Positions 9,264 to 17,698 of a stretch of DNA of 39,060 nt are shown here, piece after piece. The first letter of the stretch is position 1; the number at the start of each line of letters is the position of its first letter. Source of the DNA: Nitrospira sp. CG24A (GTDB taxonomy: Bacteria; Nitrospirota; Nitrospiria; Nitrospirales; Nitrospiraceae). The stretch spans positions 431-39,490 of the forward strand of contig NEWT02000016.1 in assembly GCA_002869925.2 (NCBI GenBank), given 5' to 3'. The position numbers were made by a program, and so were the translations under genes. Below the pieces are notes generated by a model. It made no database searches, was not told the origin of the DNA, and was given only the letters and a program-made list of their open reading frames with translations.

Positions 9264-10624
9264 ACGCCGATCCATGGCCGGATGGCGGAAATTGGGCGAC
9301 GGAACAGATAGGTGAAGAGGGTTACTTGCTCTCCGTAAATTTTGGCACTGCCTTGCCAGCCAATACGGAACTCCGACGACCTCTGTTCGAGCTGTGCCGT
9401 CACACGGTAAGCCAGCGTATTGTTCGGCAAGACCTCGGCATGATAGCTCGCATGGCTGATCGTGGAAGGCACACTGGAAAAAGGGTTGGCATTGAGGAAC
9501 AGCGTCGCCGATGCGCCTTCGTGCAGCACGATGGCATCCTCCACCGGGAGATCGATCCGCACTTCCAACTGCTGCGGATTCGCCAATTCCATGATGCGTT
9601 GGCCGACTACAACTGGTTTTCCGATCCAATCGGATTTGTCCGAGTAGAGCAACAGCCCAGCCTGCTCTGCCTTCACCTCAACCTTCGTCAATCGTTCATG
9701 GGCATAGTTCCGCTCGGTTTCTCGCAACTCGACTTCGGCTTTCAACAACGGGACATCGGCTTTTTGCTCAGCGTCTCCGAACGAGCCTTGCGCCGCGCGC
9801 CGGTACTGCGCCATCGCCACATCAAGGTTCCGTTCCGCGACGTCATACTCGCTTCTAAACGTCGTGTCTTCGTACGTGAACAGTACTTGGCCTTCGGACA
9901 CAACGGTATTTGGGAGGACGAGAATCTCGGCGATGACACCGTCGATCGGCGCGCTCACGATCAGAGGATCCTTTGCGACAATCTTCGCAGGCGCCAACGT
10001 CGACATCGGAACGGGAATGGCCAATGCGCCCAGCATGGCCACCGCGAGTATCCACATCGTGGTCCGGCTCAACCCCCATCGCCACCGGCGACTGTTCGAT
10101 GAGCCGACGGCACGCCAGGCATAGGCATAGGCTTCACTGAGTCGCTGCAGGACCGTTGTCTCGTGGTCAGCCCAGGGCTGGTCCAGCGTCAGCCACAGAC
10201 CGCCAAGGATCTGCCCCCCAGGATGCTTGAGAGGACACCACAATCCATAGCCGGGAGTAAATTCCTTCCAGTCTGGTCTAAGCTCGGCAGGACACTCCGC
10301 TTCCGTGATGTGAAGGATGTCAGGCCCCATCGAGGTGTTGCGCAGATCTCGGATCAACCGCTCGGTCCATTGCATCAAGGGCACGGTGCGATCCACCACC
10401 GGCACGCTGGATACGGCTTGCACCTGGTAACTCTGAGCAGATGGGGTCGGCGGGGTCAGTAAAATAGCTTGTCGATAGGGAATCAACCGGCGCGTTTCAT
10501 TGACGAAGAAAAATTGCAGTTCCTGCTGGGTCTGGGCGGCGCGGACCATCCCTTCCAGTTGAAGCAGGACAGAGAGCGCCTGGTTCGTCGGCGGACTATG
10601 AGGCCTGACTTCTGCGGCGATCAT
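9260..10624 (-). CDS. GAF-like domain fused to HlyD-type membrane fusion protein
   Basis: This 454-residue protein has a cytoplasmic GAF-like region (about 20-170), one membrane segment (about 188-206, TMWILAVAMLGALAIPVPM) and a periplasmic HlyD-like part. The lipoyl half-motif is at 220-250 (PLIVSAPIDGVIAEILVLPNTVVSEGQVLF), followed by a helical hairpin and beta-barrel. The ATG at 10624 lies 1 nt after the upstream stop codon, and the stop codon overlaps the next start as ATGA, so translation is probably coupled. A GAF domain on an adaptor is unusual and suggests that the export complex senses a cytoplasmic small molecule or a partner protein. I cannot name the ligand. Confidence 0.85.
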   Translation of the reverse strand: MIAAEVRPHSPPTNQALSVLLQLEGMVRAAQTQQELQFFFVNETRRLIPYRQAILLTPPTPSAQSYQVQAVSSVPVVDRTVPLMQWTERLIRDLRNTSMGPDILHITEAECPAELRPDWKEFTPGYGLWCPLKHPGGQILGGLWLTLDQPWADHETTVLQRLSEAYAYAWRAVGSSNSRRWRWGLSRTTMWILAVAMLGALAIPVPMSTLAPAKIVAKDPLIVSAPIDGVIAEILVLPNTVVSEGQVLFTYEDTTFRSEYDVAERNLDVAMAQYRRAAQGSFGDAEQKADVPLLKAEVELRETERNYAHERLTKVEVKAEQAGLLLYSDKSDWIGKPVVVGQRIMELANPQQLEVRIDLPVEDAIVLHEGASATLFLNANPFSSVPSTISHASYHAEVLPNNTLAYRVTAQLEQRSSEFRIGWQGSAKIYGEQVTLFTYLFRRPISAIRPWIGV

Positions 10625-10625
10625 A

Positions 10626-11414
10626 TCAGTGTGGGAGTTCAGCGAACGAGGCGGTCCCGCTCATCCCCGCAAGCACGTTGTCTGGTTGGGTACGGAACAG
10701 GCCTTTCACCTTCACCGTCTGACTGGCAGGATCGACATTGGCGCCGATGTCCTGAACGACGGCGGGATACCGGAGTCCTGTTTCATCGACGGCGTACTCG
10801 AAAGATGTGCCGACCTTCAGCCACGCCAGGGACTTCGACGGAAGAATCAATTCGATCTCCAGCAGGCTGTCGTCCAACAGGCTGATAAGCTGATCGTTGG
10901 GAAACACATTCTCATGTTCATTCACGATCATTTTGACGACACGCCCGGGAAACGGCGCGCGTACGGTGCAGCCGTTCACCGTAACTTGTGCAACCTTCAC
11001 GGAGGCGAACGCCTTCTCGGCTTCGGCATGAGACACTGCAAGTTCGAGTTCACCGACGGCATGGTGTTTCGCGAGCCGGAGGTTGTTCTCGTAGGTTTTC
11101 TTTTTTCCGCGATATTCCGCTTGGATGCTCGACAGTTCCGCTTCATACTTCGAACAGTCAAGGGAGACCAGGAGGGCGCCTTTCTCAAACCGTTGTCCTT
11201 CTTTGAAGGGCAGTTGACTGATCCGGCCCTGGACCTGGCTGGCCAAGGTCGCTTGTGCGGTTGCCTTTACCAGCCCGCGGATCGTGCTGAGTTCCGCCGC
11301 GCTGCTTGCGGGCTTAGGATCCGATTTGGGAGCGGCTGTTGCCATCACAATCGGTATGAGGAGGCACACGCTCATGACACAGCCGCCGGCCAACCACCAG
11401 CCAATGCGGGTCAC
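10626..11414 (-). CDS. Short HlyD-family periplasmic adaptor (GTG start)
   Basis: This is a 262-residue adaptor with an N-terminal signal or anchor (GWWLAGGCVMSVCLLIPIVMATAAP). It has a lipoyl motif split around a short helical hairpin (QVQGRISQLPFKEGQRFEKGALLVSLD and VRAPFPGRVVKMIVNEHENV) and a beta-barrel ending in GMSGTASF. The frame opens further upstream, but I chose the GTG at 11414. It overlaps the TolC stop codon as GTGA and has AAGGAG 8 nt upstream; the alternative ATG at 11441 has no ribosome binding site. It should bridge the inner-membrane M50/HlyD parts and the outer-membrane TolC-like protein. Confidence 0.87.
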   Translation of the reverse strand: MTRIGWWLAGGCVMSVCLLIPIVMATAAPKSDPKPASSAAELSTIRGLVKATAQATLASQVQGRISQLPFKEGQRFEKGALLVSLDCSKYEAELSSIQAEYRGKKKTYENNLRLAKHHAVGELELAVSHAEAEKAFASVKVAQVTVNGCTVRAPFPGRVVKMIVNEHENVFPNDQLISLLDDSLLEIELILPSKSLAWLKVGTSFEYAVDETGLRYPAVVQDIGANVDPASQTVKVKGLFRTQPDNVLAGMSGTASFAELPH

Positions 11415-12949
11415 TTGAGCAACTCCTTGCTTTTTGCCCATCGTGCCCGAAGTTCGAGGGCAAGATCGGACAGGCTCTGTTCCCGCGTCAGATCGTTGGG
11501 CAAGACATCTTCTCCGACGGCGGCCAGGAGCGAGGCCCAGGACACTTGGAGTTCGGATTCGATAGCATCGTATCGCAATTGCGCCGCGACTTGATTGACT
11601 CGTTCGCGCAGCACCGCCTGTTCGCTCTGCCGTCCGAGCCGCCAACCCAGGCGAGTCTGCTCGGAGATTTGAGATTGCGTTTCGTGATAGAGCTTCGCCG
11701 TCGAGGTTTCTTTCTTCGCGTGTGCCACCTGCGCAACGCTGATATGCACTTGCGACATGATGGCCATGGTCAGCGCAAGTGTCTGCGTGTGCAGAACCTG
11801 ATCTTGCGCTTCAATGGTCTTCGCCCGGGCCGGATACCGGAAGATGCTCAATAAATTCCAGCTGGCCCGAGCGGCATAGGCCGCCCAATTCTGATTGAAG
11901 AGAAACGCATTGCTGTTGTAGTTTCCACCGGCTTGGAGATTCAGGCTGGGGATCATTTCGAGGATCGCCGCTTTGGTTTCTCGCGCGTTGATGCGACGAC
12001 GGTAGTCGATCATCCTCAGCTCCGGACGTGACTCCAGCGCCCGATCTTCCAGCACCGTCATATCGGATGGAAGGTTCAACGCTCCGGCCTCTCGCTCCGG
12101 AACCAGGAGCATCATCTTGCGCTCTTCGCCGGGAGGAAGATTGATGAGCGCGGCCAATTGAAGTTTCGCTGTGGAAAGCTCCCGAAACAGCTGTTGCACA
12201 TAGCGTTGCGTATTGAGGAGGTCCAGCTTGTACTGCAAGGGAACCAGCGGCGTACTGAGCTTCTCGTCCTGAACAGCCTGCGCTTGTTCCAGCGCGTTCT
12301 TCACCCATTCATCCAGCATCTTGAGTGAGGGAAGGATGCGCTCCGCGCTGACCGCGCGCCAATAGGCCACACGCACATCTTGCATGACACGATTGGCGAC
12401 ACGCCGACGCTCTTCTTCGGCGATCAACACGTCATCGGCTGCCTGCTTCGCCCTGATATAGGACAATCCGAAATCCAATACATTCCAACTGAGCGACAGA
12501 TCGGCGGAGAAAATGTTCTTCTCGGCGGAGGTAAACGGTGTGAGATTCTGCGCGCCGGAAATCAAAGACTGCCCGACTCCTCCCGAGAAATTATTGCGGC
12601 CGTCGAATCCTGCGTTCGCTGCAAGACGAGGCAACATGGCATAGTGAGACAGGTCGAGTTGCGTCTGCGCCAGCATCTTGTGCATCAGCTCGACGCGCGC
12701 GTCGAGGTTATACTTCAACGCCCTCGCCATCGCTTCGTAGAGATCAATCGGACCCGAGACAGGCTCTTGATCCTTTGCCACATCCGCCCGGTCTACTTGC
12801 GCTCGTGATCGCACCTCGTCCGCCGTCAACGGTATCGGCTTGATCGCACAACCGCTCAGACCGATGACAGCAAGAATCGTCAGCACGGCCGGTATGCGGG
12901 CGCTCACGCCGAGAGATCGTTCGGCTGAAACATGTGATCCGTTCACCAC
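11411..12949 (-). CDS. TolC-family outer membrane efflux lipoprotein
   Basis: This 512-residue protein has a lipoprotein signal peptide with lipobox LSGC (Cys34) and then two TolC-type repeats rich in long amphipathic helices. It should form the outer-membrane and periplasmic channel of the export system. The start is a GTG at 12949 with AGGA 6 nt upstream; an out-of-frame ATG just upstream meets a stop at once. It is the first gene of the four-gene operon TolC, HlyD, GAF-HlyD, M50-HlyD, all joined by overlaps or a 1-nt gap. Confidence 0.9.
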   Translation of the reverse strand: MVNGSHVSAERSLGVSARIPAVLTILAVIGLSGCAIKPIPLTADEVRSRAQVDRADVAKDQEPVSGPIDLYEAMARALKYNLDARVELMHKMLAQTQLDLSHYAMLPRLAANAGFDGRNNFSGGVGQSLISGAQNLTPFTSAEKNIFSADLSLSWNVLDFGLSYIRAKQAADDVLIAEEERRRVANRVMQDVRVAYWRAVSAERILPSLKMLDEWVKNALEQAQAVQDEKLSTPLVPLQYKLDLLNTQRYVQQLFRELSTAKLQLAALINLPPGEERKMMLLVPEREAGALNLPSDMTVLEDRALESRPELRMIDYRRRINARETKAAILEMIPSLNLQAGGNYNSNAFLFNQNWAAYAARASWNLLSIFRYPARAKTIEAQDQVLHTQTLALTMAIMSQVHISVAQVAHAKKETSTAKLYHETQSQISEQTRLGWRLGRQSEQAVLRERVNQVAAQLRYDAIESELQVSWASLLAAVGEDVLPNDLTREQSLSDLALELRARWAKSKELLK

Positions 12950-13249
12950 ATCACGTCCTAGTCAGACACATCCCTTCAGAGCTATCCAGCTCTATGCGAG
13001 GCCACACAGACCTGCCCGCCGATCATCAATCGGCCCTAGACCCACCTCGCTAGCTACCAAGGTACGTGTTTGATGCGAATTGTCATCATTTTTCCACCTT
13101 TGGCACATGCTCCATGTGTTCATGGGAACGATCGCGCAAACCGTGTTTTTCCTTTTTGCATATCCTATTTTTTGGTAGCGTGCGTACAAGAGTTGAAAAT
13201 GTGTCCTGGTCGGTCAGTAGCAGTTTCTTCCATCACAAAGGAGCTATGC
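12950..13249. promoter_or_regulatory. Divergent intergenic region between the TolC operon and the DUF3467 gene
   Basis: This 300-bp gap must hold promoters for both divergent transcripts. I see two small dyads: AGAGCT-ATCC-AGCTCT at 12978-12993 and GCCGAT-CATCA-ATCGGC at 13018-13034. The second resembles the 16-bp activator dyad found elsewhere in this window but has the wrong spacing. I found no convincing -24/-12 promoter and no gene here. Confidence 0.4.
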
Positions 13250-13609
13250 ATGAAAACGGCAGGATTACCGGCGAATGCAACAAACCTATCCCCGGCAAGC
13301 CCATCGCAACCAAACCAACCCATCACTGCCGGTCCAACGGTCCAGTTCGATGTCTCCAACCTTCAGAGTTCCTACGCGAACGTGTGCAACGTGTCGTCAA
13401 CCCGCGAAGAAGTGGTGCTGGCTTTCGGCGTCAATACTGTGTGGGAGCGTGGGCAGGCGAATATGCAGGTGCAGCTGACGAACCGTATCGTGCTGAATCC
13501 CTATGCCGCGAAGCGGTTAGCAACCGTGCTCACCCGCGTGGTCGCCGAATATGAGGCCAGGTTTGGAGCATTGAAGGATGACCAGAGACCGCAAGCCAAT
13601 GCAGCCTAA
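13250..13609 (+). CDS. DUF3467 family protein
   Basis: This 119-residue protein matches the DUF3467 pattern: SSYANVCNVSSTREEVVLAFG in the middle, then IVLNPYAAKRLATVLTRVVAEYEARFG near the end. The function of the family is not established. I chose the ATG at 13250 because AAAGGAG lies 6 nt upstream; the frame extends upstream without family-like sequence. The N-terminal 30 residues are rich in Pro, Ser and Asn and look disordered. It is divergent from the export operon, so shared regulation is possible but unproven. Confidence 0.8.
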   Translation: MKTAGLPANATNLSPASPSQPNQPITAGPTVQFDVSNLQSSYANVCNVSSTREEVVLAFGVNTVWERGQANMQVQLTNRIVLNPYAAKRLATVLTRVVAEYEARFGALKDDQRPQANAA

Positions 13610-13840
13610 GAGAGCAGCGTTCTCCAAATGTCCACTGGCCCAGAAAGACTGGTCCGGTCGCTCTCCGAGTAATCTGATCGACCACAGGCTACAACGCCAG
13701 GCCCATCGGAGGGTGGACCTGCCGATTGCAAAAGTAGCCAGTGGAGGTCACAACGTCCGCCCACGGAGTCAAGACCTTGGCGTCGTTTATTTCGTGTTGC
13801 CGCGATGCTTTAAGCCACCCACCCGCCTGCCCGTCCCTCT

Positions 13841-13891
13841 TTGAACTGATTGACAATTACAAAGTAGAATTGTTGACAATACGTTGACAAT
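13841..13891 (+). promoter_or_regulatory. Three TTGACAAT repeats and a possible promoter ahead of the HTH-ATPase gene
   Basis: The octamer TTGACAAT occurs at 13850, 13872 and 13884, the last two 12 bp apart. A dyad ACAATT-N9-AATTGT spans the first pair. TTGAAC (13841-13846), an 18-bp gap and TAGAAT (13865-13870) could form a sigma-70 promoter, which would place the repeats over the promoter and start site as an operator. This AT-rich patch is unlike the surrounding DNA. The rest of 13610-13840 shows no convincing gene. Confidence 0.4.
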
Positions 13892-13908
13892 GTGACAGCG
13901 TCACCCCC

Positions 13909-14946
13909 GTGGATACCAAGGCAAGAATCATTGCATTCCTCTCGCGAAGCCAATCAGCAACAGGCGGAGCGCTACGCGCCCATCTCAAGCTCAGCCGGCA
14001 AGCAATGAACCTTCACCTCCGCAGTTTACTCACGGACGGCACAGTGTTGCGATCTGGCGCCACCAGGGGGGCTCGTTATATGCTCCCGAATCGAGCGGCC
14101 CAGCCCGCCGTACTGGCTCGCTCTCTTGTGACGCGTGGCTGCGACGAAGATCGTATTTGGGATGAGGTGGAGGTACGCCTTCAGCTTAAACGGACGCTAC
14201 GCCCTAACGTACTGGCCATCATGCGCTATGCGTTTACAGAAATGCTCAATAATGCCATTGAGCATTCACAGGCAGACCGATGCGCCATTCGAGTGGCATT
14301 AAGCCAGAGCCTCGTATCCTTTGAGATCCGCGATCACGGCATCGGGGTCTTTCACTCCATTGCGTCGAAGTTCAAACTTCCCGACGAAGAAGCCGCACTG
14401 ATCGAACTGCTCAAAGGCAGAACCACAACCATGCCGGAGGTCCACACAGGTGAAGGGATTTTTTTCACCTCACGGACCGGTGACGACTTTTCGTTGAAGT
14501 CTCACCGTATCCAAATTGAATGGAAGCGGGCGAAGCAGGACATCTTCGTATCTCAGCCCCGCTTGTCAGCCGGAACACTCGTACGGTTTTCCATCCAACG
14601 CAACGCCAGGCAGACGATTGAAGAAGTGTTCGGCGAGTTCGCTCCGAAGCAATATGATTTCCAGTTCCTGAAGACCCGAGTCCTAATCAAGTTGCTGCAA
14701 CCTGACTATGTTTCTCGTTCCGAGGCGCGGCGTCTCTTGGCGAATTTAGAGAAGTTCAGAGAAATCGTTCTGGACTTTCGTGATGTCCGATCGGTGGGGC
14801 AAGGTTTCGCCGACGAAGTGTTCCGCGTGTTTGCCAGCCGCAATCCCAGTATCGCCATCCATTCTGAGAACACCAGCCCCCCCGTCACAGCCATGATCCG
14901 GCACGTAGGCCATACTGGCAGCGACAAGGCCACGACAGAGCGTTAG
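13909..14946 (+). CDS. HTH / histidine-kinase-like ATPase / DUF4325 regulator
   Basis: This 345-residue protein has three parts. A winged-helix-like DNA-binding region covers about 1-60 (GGALRAHLKLSRQAMNLHLRSLL). A GHKL ATPase domain covers about 85-225, with N-box EMLNNAIEHS (111-120), G1 box DHGIGVF (142-148) and GEGIFF (181-186). A STAS-like DUF4325 domain covers about 255-330 (EIVLDFRDVRSVGQGFADEVFRVF). The arrangement resembles anti-sigma-factor/STAS partner switching fused to a repressor-type HTH. The GTG start has no clear ribosome binding site. The target is unknown, but the AT-rich repeats just upstream suggest autoregulation. It sits beside the DUF3467 gene. Confidence 0.85.
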   Translation: MDTKARIIAFLSRSQSATGGALRAHLKLSRQAMNLHLRSLLTDGTVLRSGATRGARYMLPNRAAQPAVLARSLVTRGCDEDRIWDEVEVRLQLKRTLRPNVLAIMRYAFTEMLNNAIEHSQADRCAIRVALSQSLVSFEIRDHGIGVFHSIASKFKLPDEEAALIELLKGRTTTMPEVHTGEGIFFTSRTGDDFSLKSHRIQIEWKRAKQDIFVSQPRLSAGTLVRFSIQRNARQTIEEVFGEFAPKQYDFQFLKTRVLIKLLQPDYVSRSEARRLLANLEKFREIVLDFRDVRSVGQGFADEVFRVFASRNPSIAIHSENTSPPVTAMIRHVGHTGSDKATTER

Positions 14947-15023
14947 TACGACCTCTGCTCACCGCATGTCGCACTGGTCAAGGGGATACCAGAGAAGGGC
15001 TGATACTCGTACGTGGCGAAAAT

Positions 15024-15754
15024 TTACATGAACTTGCGGCGTTCAAAAGCTTTGATATCTTCTGCTGTCAGTTCAAACCATTCACCATTACCACGCTTCG
15101 CCTCGAACCGTTTGTGCCAATAGGCCTCAATCCCTCTCGGATCGTCGGTCTTGATCACGTGAACGGTATTGGCCTTTTCTGGGAGCTGAATTGCTAGTTC
15201 ATATTGTCGTCTCCCAACCGCGTTTGTCATCCCGATCTTATCGTGACGACCGGACTTGATCAGGTATACGAAACCAAGGTCGTCATCATTGGGCAATTCT
15301 TTTTCGGTCTTTGCCAAACGAGCGTTGACGCTAGCAACCTTTGCACAAACATCAATGACGTCGTCGAACCCGCCACGGACCTAGCAGTGCTCAATGATTG
15401 CTGCGGCCAGATTACTCTTCCCACCGAATCGCCTAAACGATGTATGGCTTGGAAAGGTTGGGTCCATCGTGGATTGGCGACGTACCTCACCCTCCAATGG
15501 AAAGTGGCCCAATTTCTTGATAAGGGCAATATACTTCTCAAGAAGTGCTTCGGGAGTCCATGCTATTTCCATCTCATTTGGAGAGAAGCCTGTTTCTCTC
15601 AGTGCCTCACCCCATCGGAGCCAGTGTCCGGATACCAATCACTTTTCTTTATTCCTGTATCGCCCTTGAACCGCAGGATGCCCGGAGACTTGCCACCATT
15701 TTCTTTTGCGACTCGCTTAATCTCGTTAAGTATGTGCTGGTTATCAATTGCCAT
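15024..15754 (-). pseudogene. GIY-YIG (T5orf172/MUG113-like) gene broken by a frameshift and an in-frame stop
   Basis: Three fragments reassemble into one recognisable protein of about 240 residues. Fragment one starts with MAIDNQHILNEIKRVAKENGG at 15754 and runs to KSDWY near 15632, where the frame shifts. Fragment two continues with GHWLRWGEALRETGFSP to AAAIIEHC and meets TAG at 15381-15383. The same frame then continues through VRGGFDDVIDVCAKVA into LGFVYLIKSGRHDKIG and ends with FERRKFM. The last part has a good GIY-YIG-like domain, and an ATG at 15317 could still give a 97-residue product. The intact family carries an N-terminal region of two helical repeats. Sequencing error could explain either lesion, but two independent ones make decay more likely. 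Confidence 0.8.
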
Positions 15755-16061
15755 CGCTACTACACCAGGGTTCTGAAGCACAGCACAGAATCAGATGGAC
15801 TCTTGCTTCGCAACGCTGGACCCTAGCGGGAAGCCCGCAGGCCGTCAACACCTCCGTCGTCTCTCTGGTTCGGCTCTTTCCCCACGACGGTTCGTGGTGA
15901 AATCGCAAAGCCGCGTTGCGAGACCGACGCGCGGAAACGCGCAGGACCGAGGCGTACTGAAGAAGTACGTTGAGGGACTACGCGACGAGCCCGTCGGCCT
16001 GGCCACGCTCGGCAGTGGCCAGGCTTGTCGTAGCAGCGGATCTGCGATTGCAGCAGAACCG
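15755..16061. repeat. Non-coding stretch with a strong hairpin
   Basis: No supportable gene lies here. The main feature is a perfect inverted repeat at 15997-16024, GCCTGGCCAC and GTGGCCAGGC around an 8-nt loop. A smaller dyad GTACT-GAAGA-AGTAC lies around 15953-15968, and GCGCG/CGCGC patches lie near 15930. The large hairpin has no T-run on either side, so it is not a standard terminator. It could slow transcription leaving the MFS gene or be a REP-like element. Confidence 0.6.
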
Positions 16062-17696
16062 TTATGCGCTCTTGAAGCGGGTGACTTTCGCAAACACAAT
16101 CGCGGCGAACGGGAGGGCCAGTCCCAGAATCAATTGCGCGATGAGGAGCGTGCCAAGCTGGCTGTAGTCGGCGGGGGTTTGGACAACGCCGGACGCTTGA
16201 TCACGGACTTCCCGGCTGACCACGAAGATTTCGTTCATGTACTTGGTGCCGAGCTGACTCAATGACAAGGCAAGGTTCGTAAACGAGGCCATCACGGCAA
16301 AGAAGGTGGCTTTCAAGTTTGCAGGGGCGCTGTTCGCAATCCACGCCAACAATGGGACCATGGAAATCTGACCGAGCGGTGATTCGAGCGCCGTATCGAT
16401 CAGCGCAATGAATCGCGCATCCACGATCCCACCCGTCATCCTCGCCGTCCATTCGTGCAATCCGTAGAACATGCTCACGATCGGGAAAGTCAAAATGGTT
16501 CCAACCACCGTCAGAAACCCCACGACATAGGCGATGGACCGTTCAGCCATGAAACGGCGAAAGACGAACATGCCTACCAAGGTCAATGTGCTCCCGATCA
16601 GCGAGAGGACGGAGAGAAACTGCTGATCGAATTTCAGATAGTCGATCATCCACCAGGTCGTCCCTGGCCCGGTCCCAGGAATGGCGCGGAAGATGAAGAC
16701 CACGACCGCCGTCCCGACCAGGGTGAATTGTTTATCCGGCTCCAGTTCTCGGACCAGCCTCGCCATCAAGAACAAGACGATGGCCATCGAGCCGACAAAG
16801 ACAATCTCTTCACTATAGGAGAAACCGCCGAACCCGATCGTGAGCGTGAACAGGACAAACGCGAGGCTCCCGCCAAGAATCCACCAGTTGGGCTTCGTCG
16901 GTTCATGCGTGTCGTCGCGCACATTCACGAGGCGCTCAATGTGATCGGGAGAGAGGCCTTGCCGGAGCAGCGTCTGTTTCTGTTGCCGCCTCAACAACCA
17001 GGCCATACCGACGCCGAGTACTGAGACGAATGGGATGACGAGTGCCATGAGGTAGACCTGTTGGTAGAGACGAACGACTTCTGTCTGTGGGAGCCCTTCG
17101 ACCCCGGTGAAGACATACACGTTGATCATCGCTACCAGAATCCCGCCACCGATGATCGCCACCCGCCCGAGTGTCTGCATGGTGGTGTGCATGAGCTTGG
17201 CGGTCGGTTGGTCGAACGGCTGTCCCCCTTCATCTACTCGGGGCACCGCTTCGACCGTCATCGCATCCGCTACCGCGTCTTGCACCACGTAGCCGATCGG
17301 GCCAAGCAACGTGCTAAGCACAAACCAGACTTCCGCCGGCAGGATCGCGGTCATCGTTTCCCGATTCCCGATCAATGCCGCCATGATTCCAAGGCTGACA
17401 GCCAGCAAACCGGCTCCCAGGCCCACGAGCCAGCCCTTCCAACGCCACAATAGATCGATGAGATGTCCGATCGGCATCTTCAGCGCCCAAGGAATGCCGG
17501 CCCAAAATCCCAGCGCGGCGAGGAAGGAGGCGGAGAGGCCGAGGTAGTCTTTGACGAAAAAGGTGCCGACGATGCCGGTGAGGCCGGAAATCCCGTAGGC
17601 CATGTAGACCATGAGGGGCGGCAGGTAGGACAGCCGCATCTCACGACCGAGGGACAGCAAGTTGCGGTCGATCCACTGGGCGAACCGCATGAACAT
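16062..17696 (-). CDS. MFS transporter, folate/biopterin (BT1)-like
   Basis: This 544-residue protein has about 12 to 14 membrane segments and MFS-type features. They include an early helix pair reading YMAYGISGLTGIVGTFFVKDYLGLS, a cytoplasmic loop GIPWALKMPIGHLIDLLWRWKGWLVG, and GPIGYVVQDAVADAMTVEAVPR, which is typical of the BT1-like branch. Substrate is not certain; pteridines or folates are known for some BT1 members. The ATG at 17696 lies 2 nt after the stop codon of the upstream metallo-beta-lactamase gene. The frame is open further upstream but only inside that gene. The two are therefore probably cotranscribed. Confidence 0.8.
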   Translation of the reverse strand: MFMRFAQWIDRNLLSLGREMRLSYLPPLMVYMAYGISGLTGIVGTFFVKDYLGLSASFLAALGFWAGIPWALKMPIGHLIDLLWRWKGWLVGLGAGLLAVSLGIMAALIGNRETMTAILPAEVWFVLSTLLGPIGYVVQDAVADAMTVEAVPRVDEGGQPFDQPTAKLMHTTMQTLGRVAIIGGGILVAMINVYVFTGVEGLPQTEVVRLYQQVYLMALVIPFVSVLGVGMAWLLRRQQKQTLLRQGLSPDHIERLVNVRDDTHEPTKPNWWILGGSLAFVLFTLTIGFGGFSYSEEIVFVGSMAIVLFLMARLVRELEPDKQFTLVGTAVVVFIFRAIPGTGPGTTWWMIDYLKFDQQFLSVLSLIGSTLTLVGMFVFRRFMAERSIAYVVGFLTVVGTILTFPIVSMFYGLHEWTARMTGGIVDARFIALIDTALESPLGQISMVPLLAWIANSAPANLKATFFAVMASFTNLALSLSQLGTKYMNEIFVVSREVRDQASGVVQTPADYSQLGTLLIAQLILGLALPFAAIVFAKVTRFKSA

Positions 17697-17698
17697 TG

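Noticed and set aside
9264-9629. Upstream extension of the M50 gene by 122 codons
   Set aside because: It lies wholly inside the preceding adaptor gene in another frame and has no family similarity; the ATGA overlap start is better.
13018-13034. GCCGAT-N5-ATCGGC dyad near the TolC operon as another activator site
   Set aside because: The half-site spacing differs from the 6-4-6 form and no -24/-12 promoter is nearby.
13578-13844. Open frame overlapping the end of the DUF3467 gene on the plus strand
   Set aside because: No ribosome binding site, no recognisable domain, and an amino acid mix typical of a chance frame.
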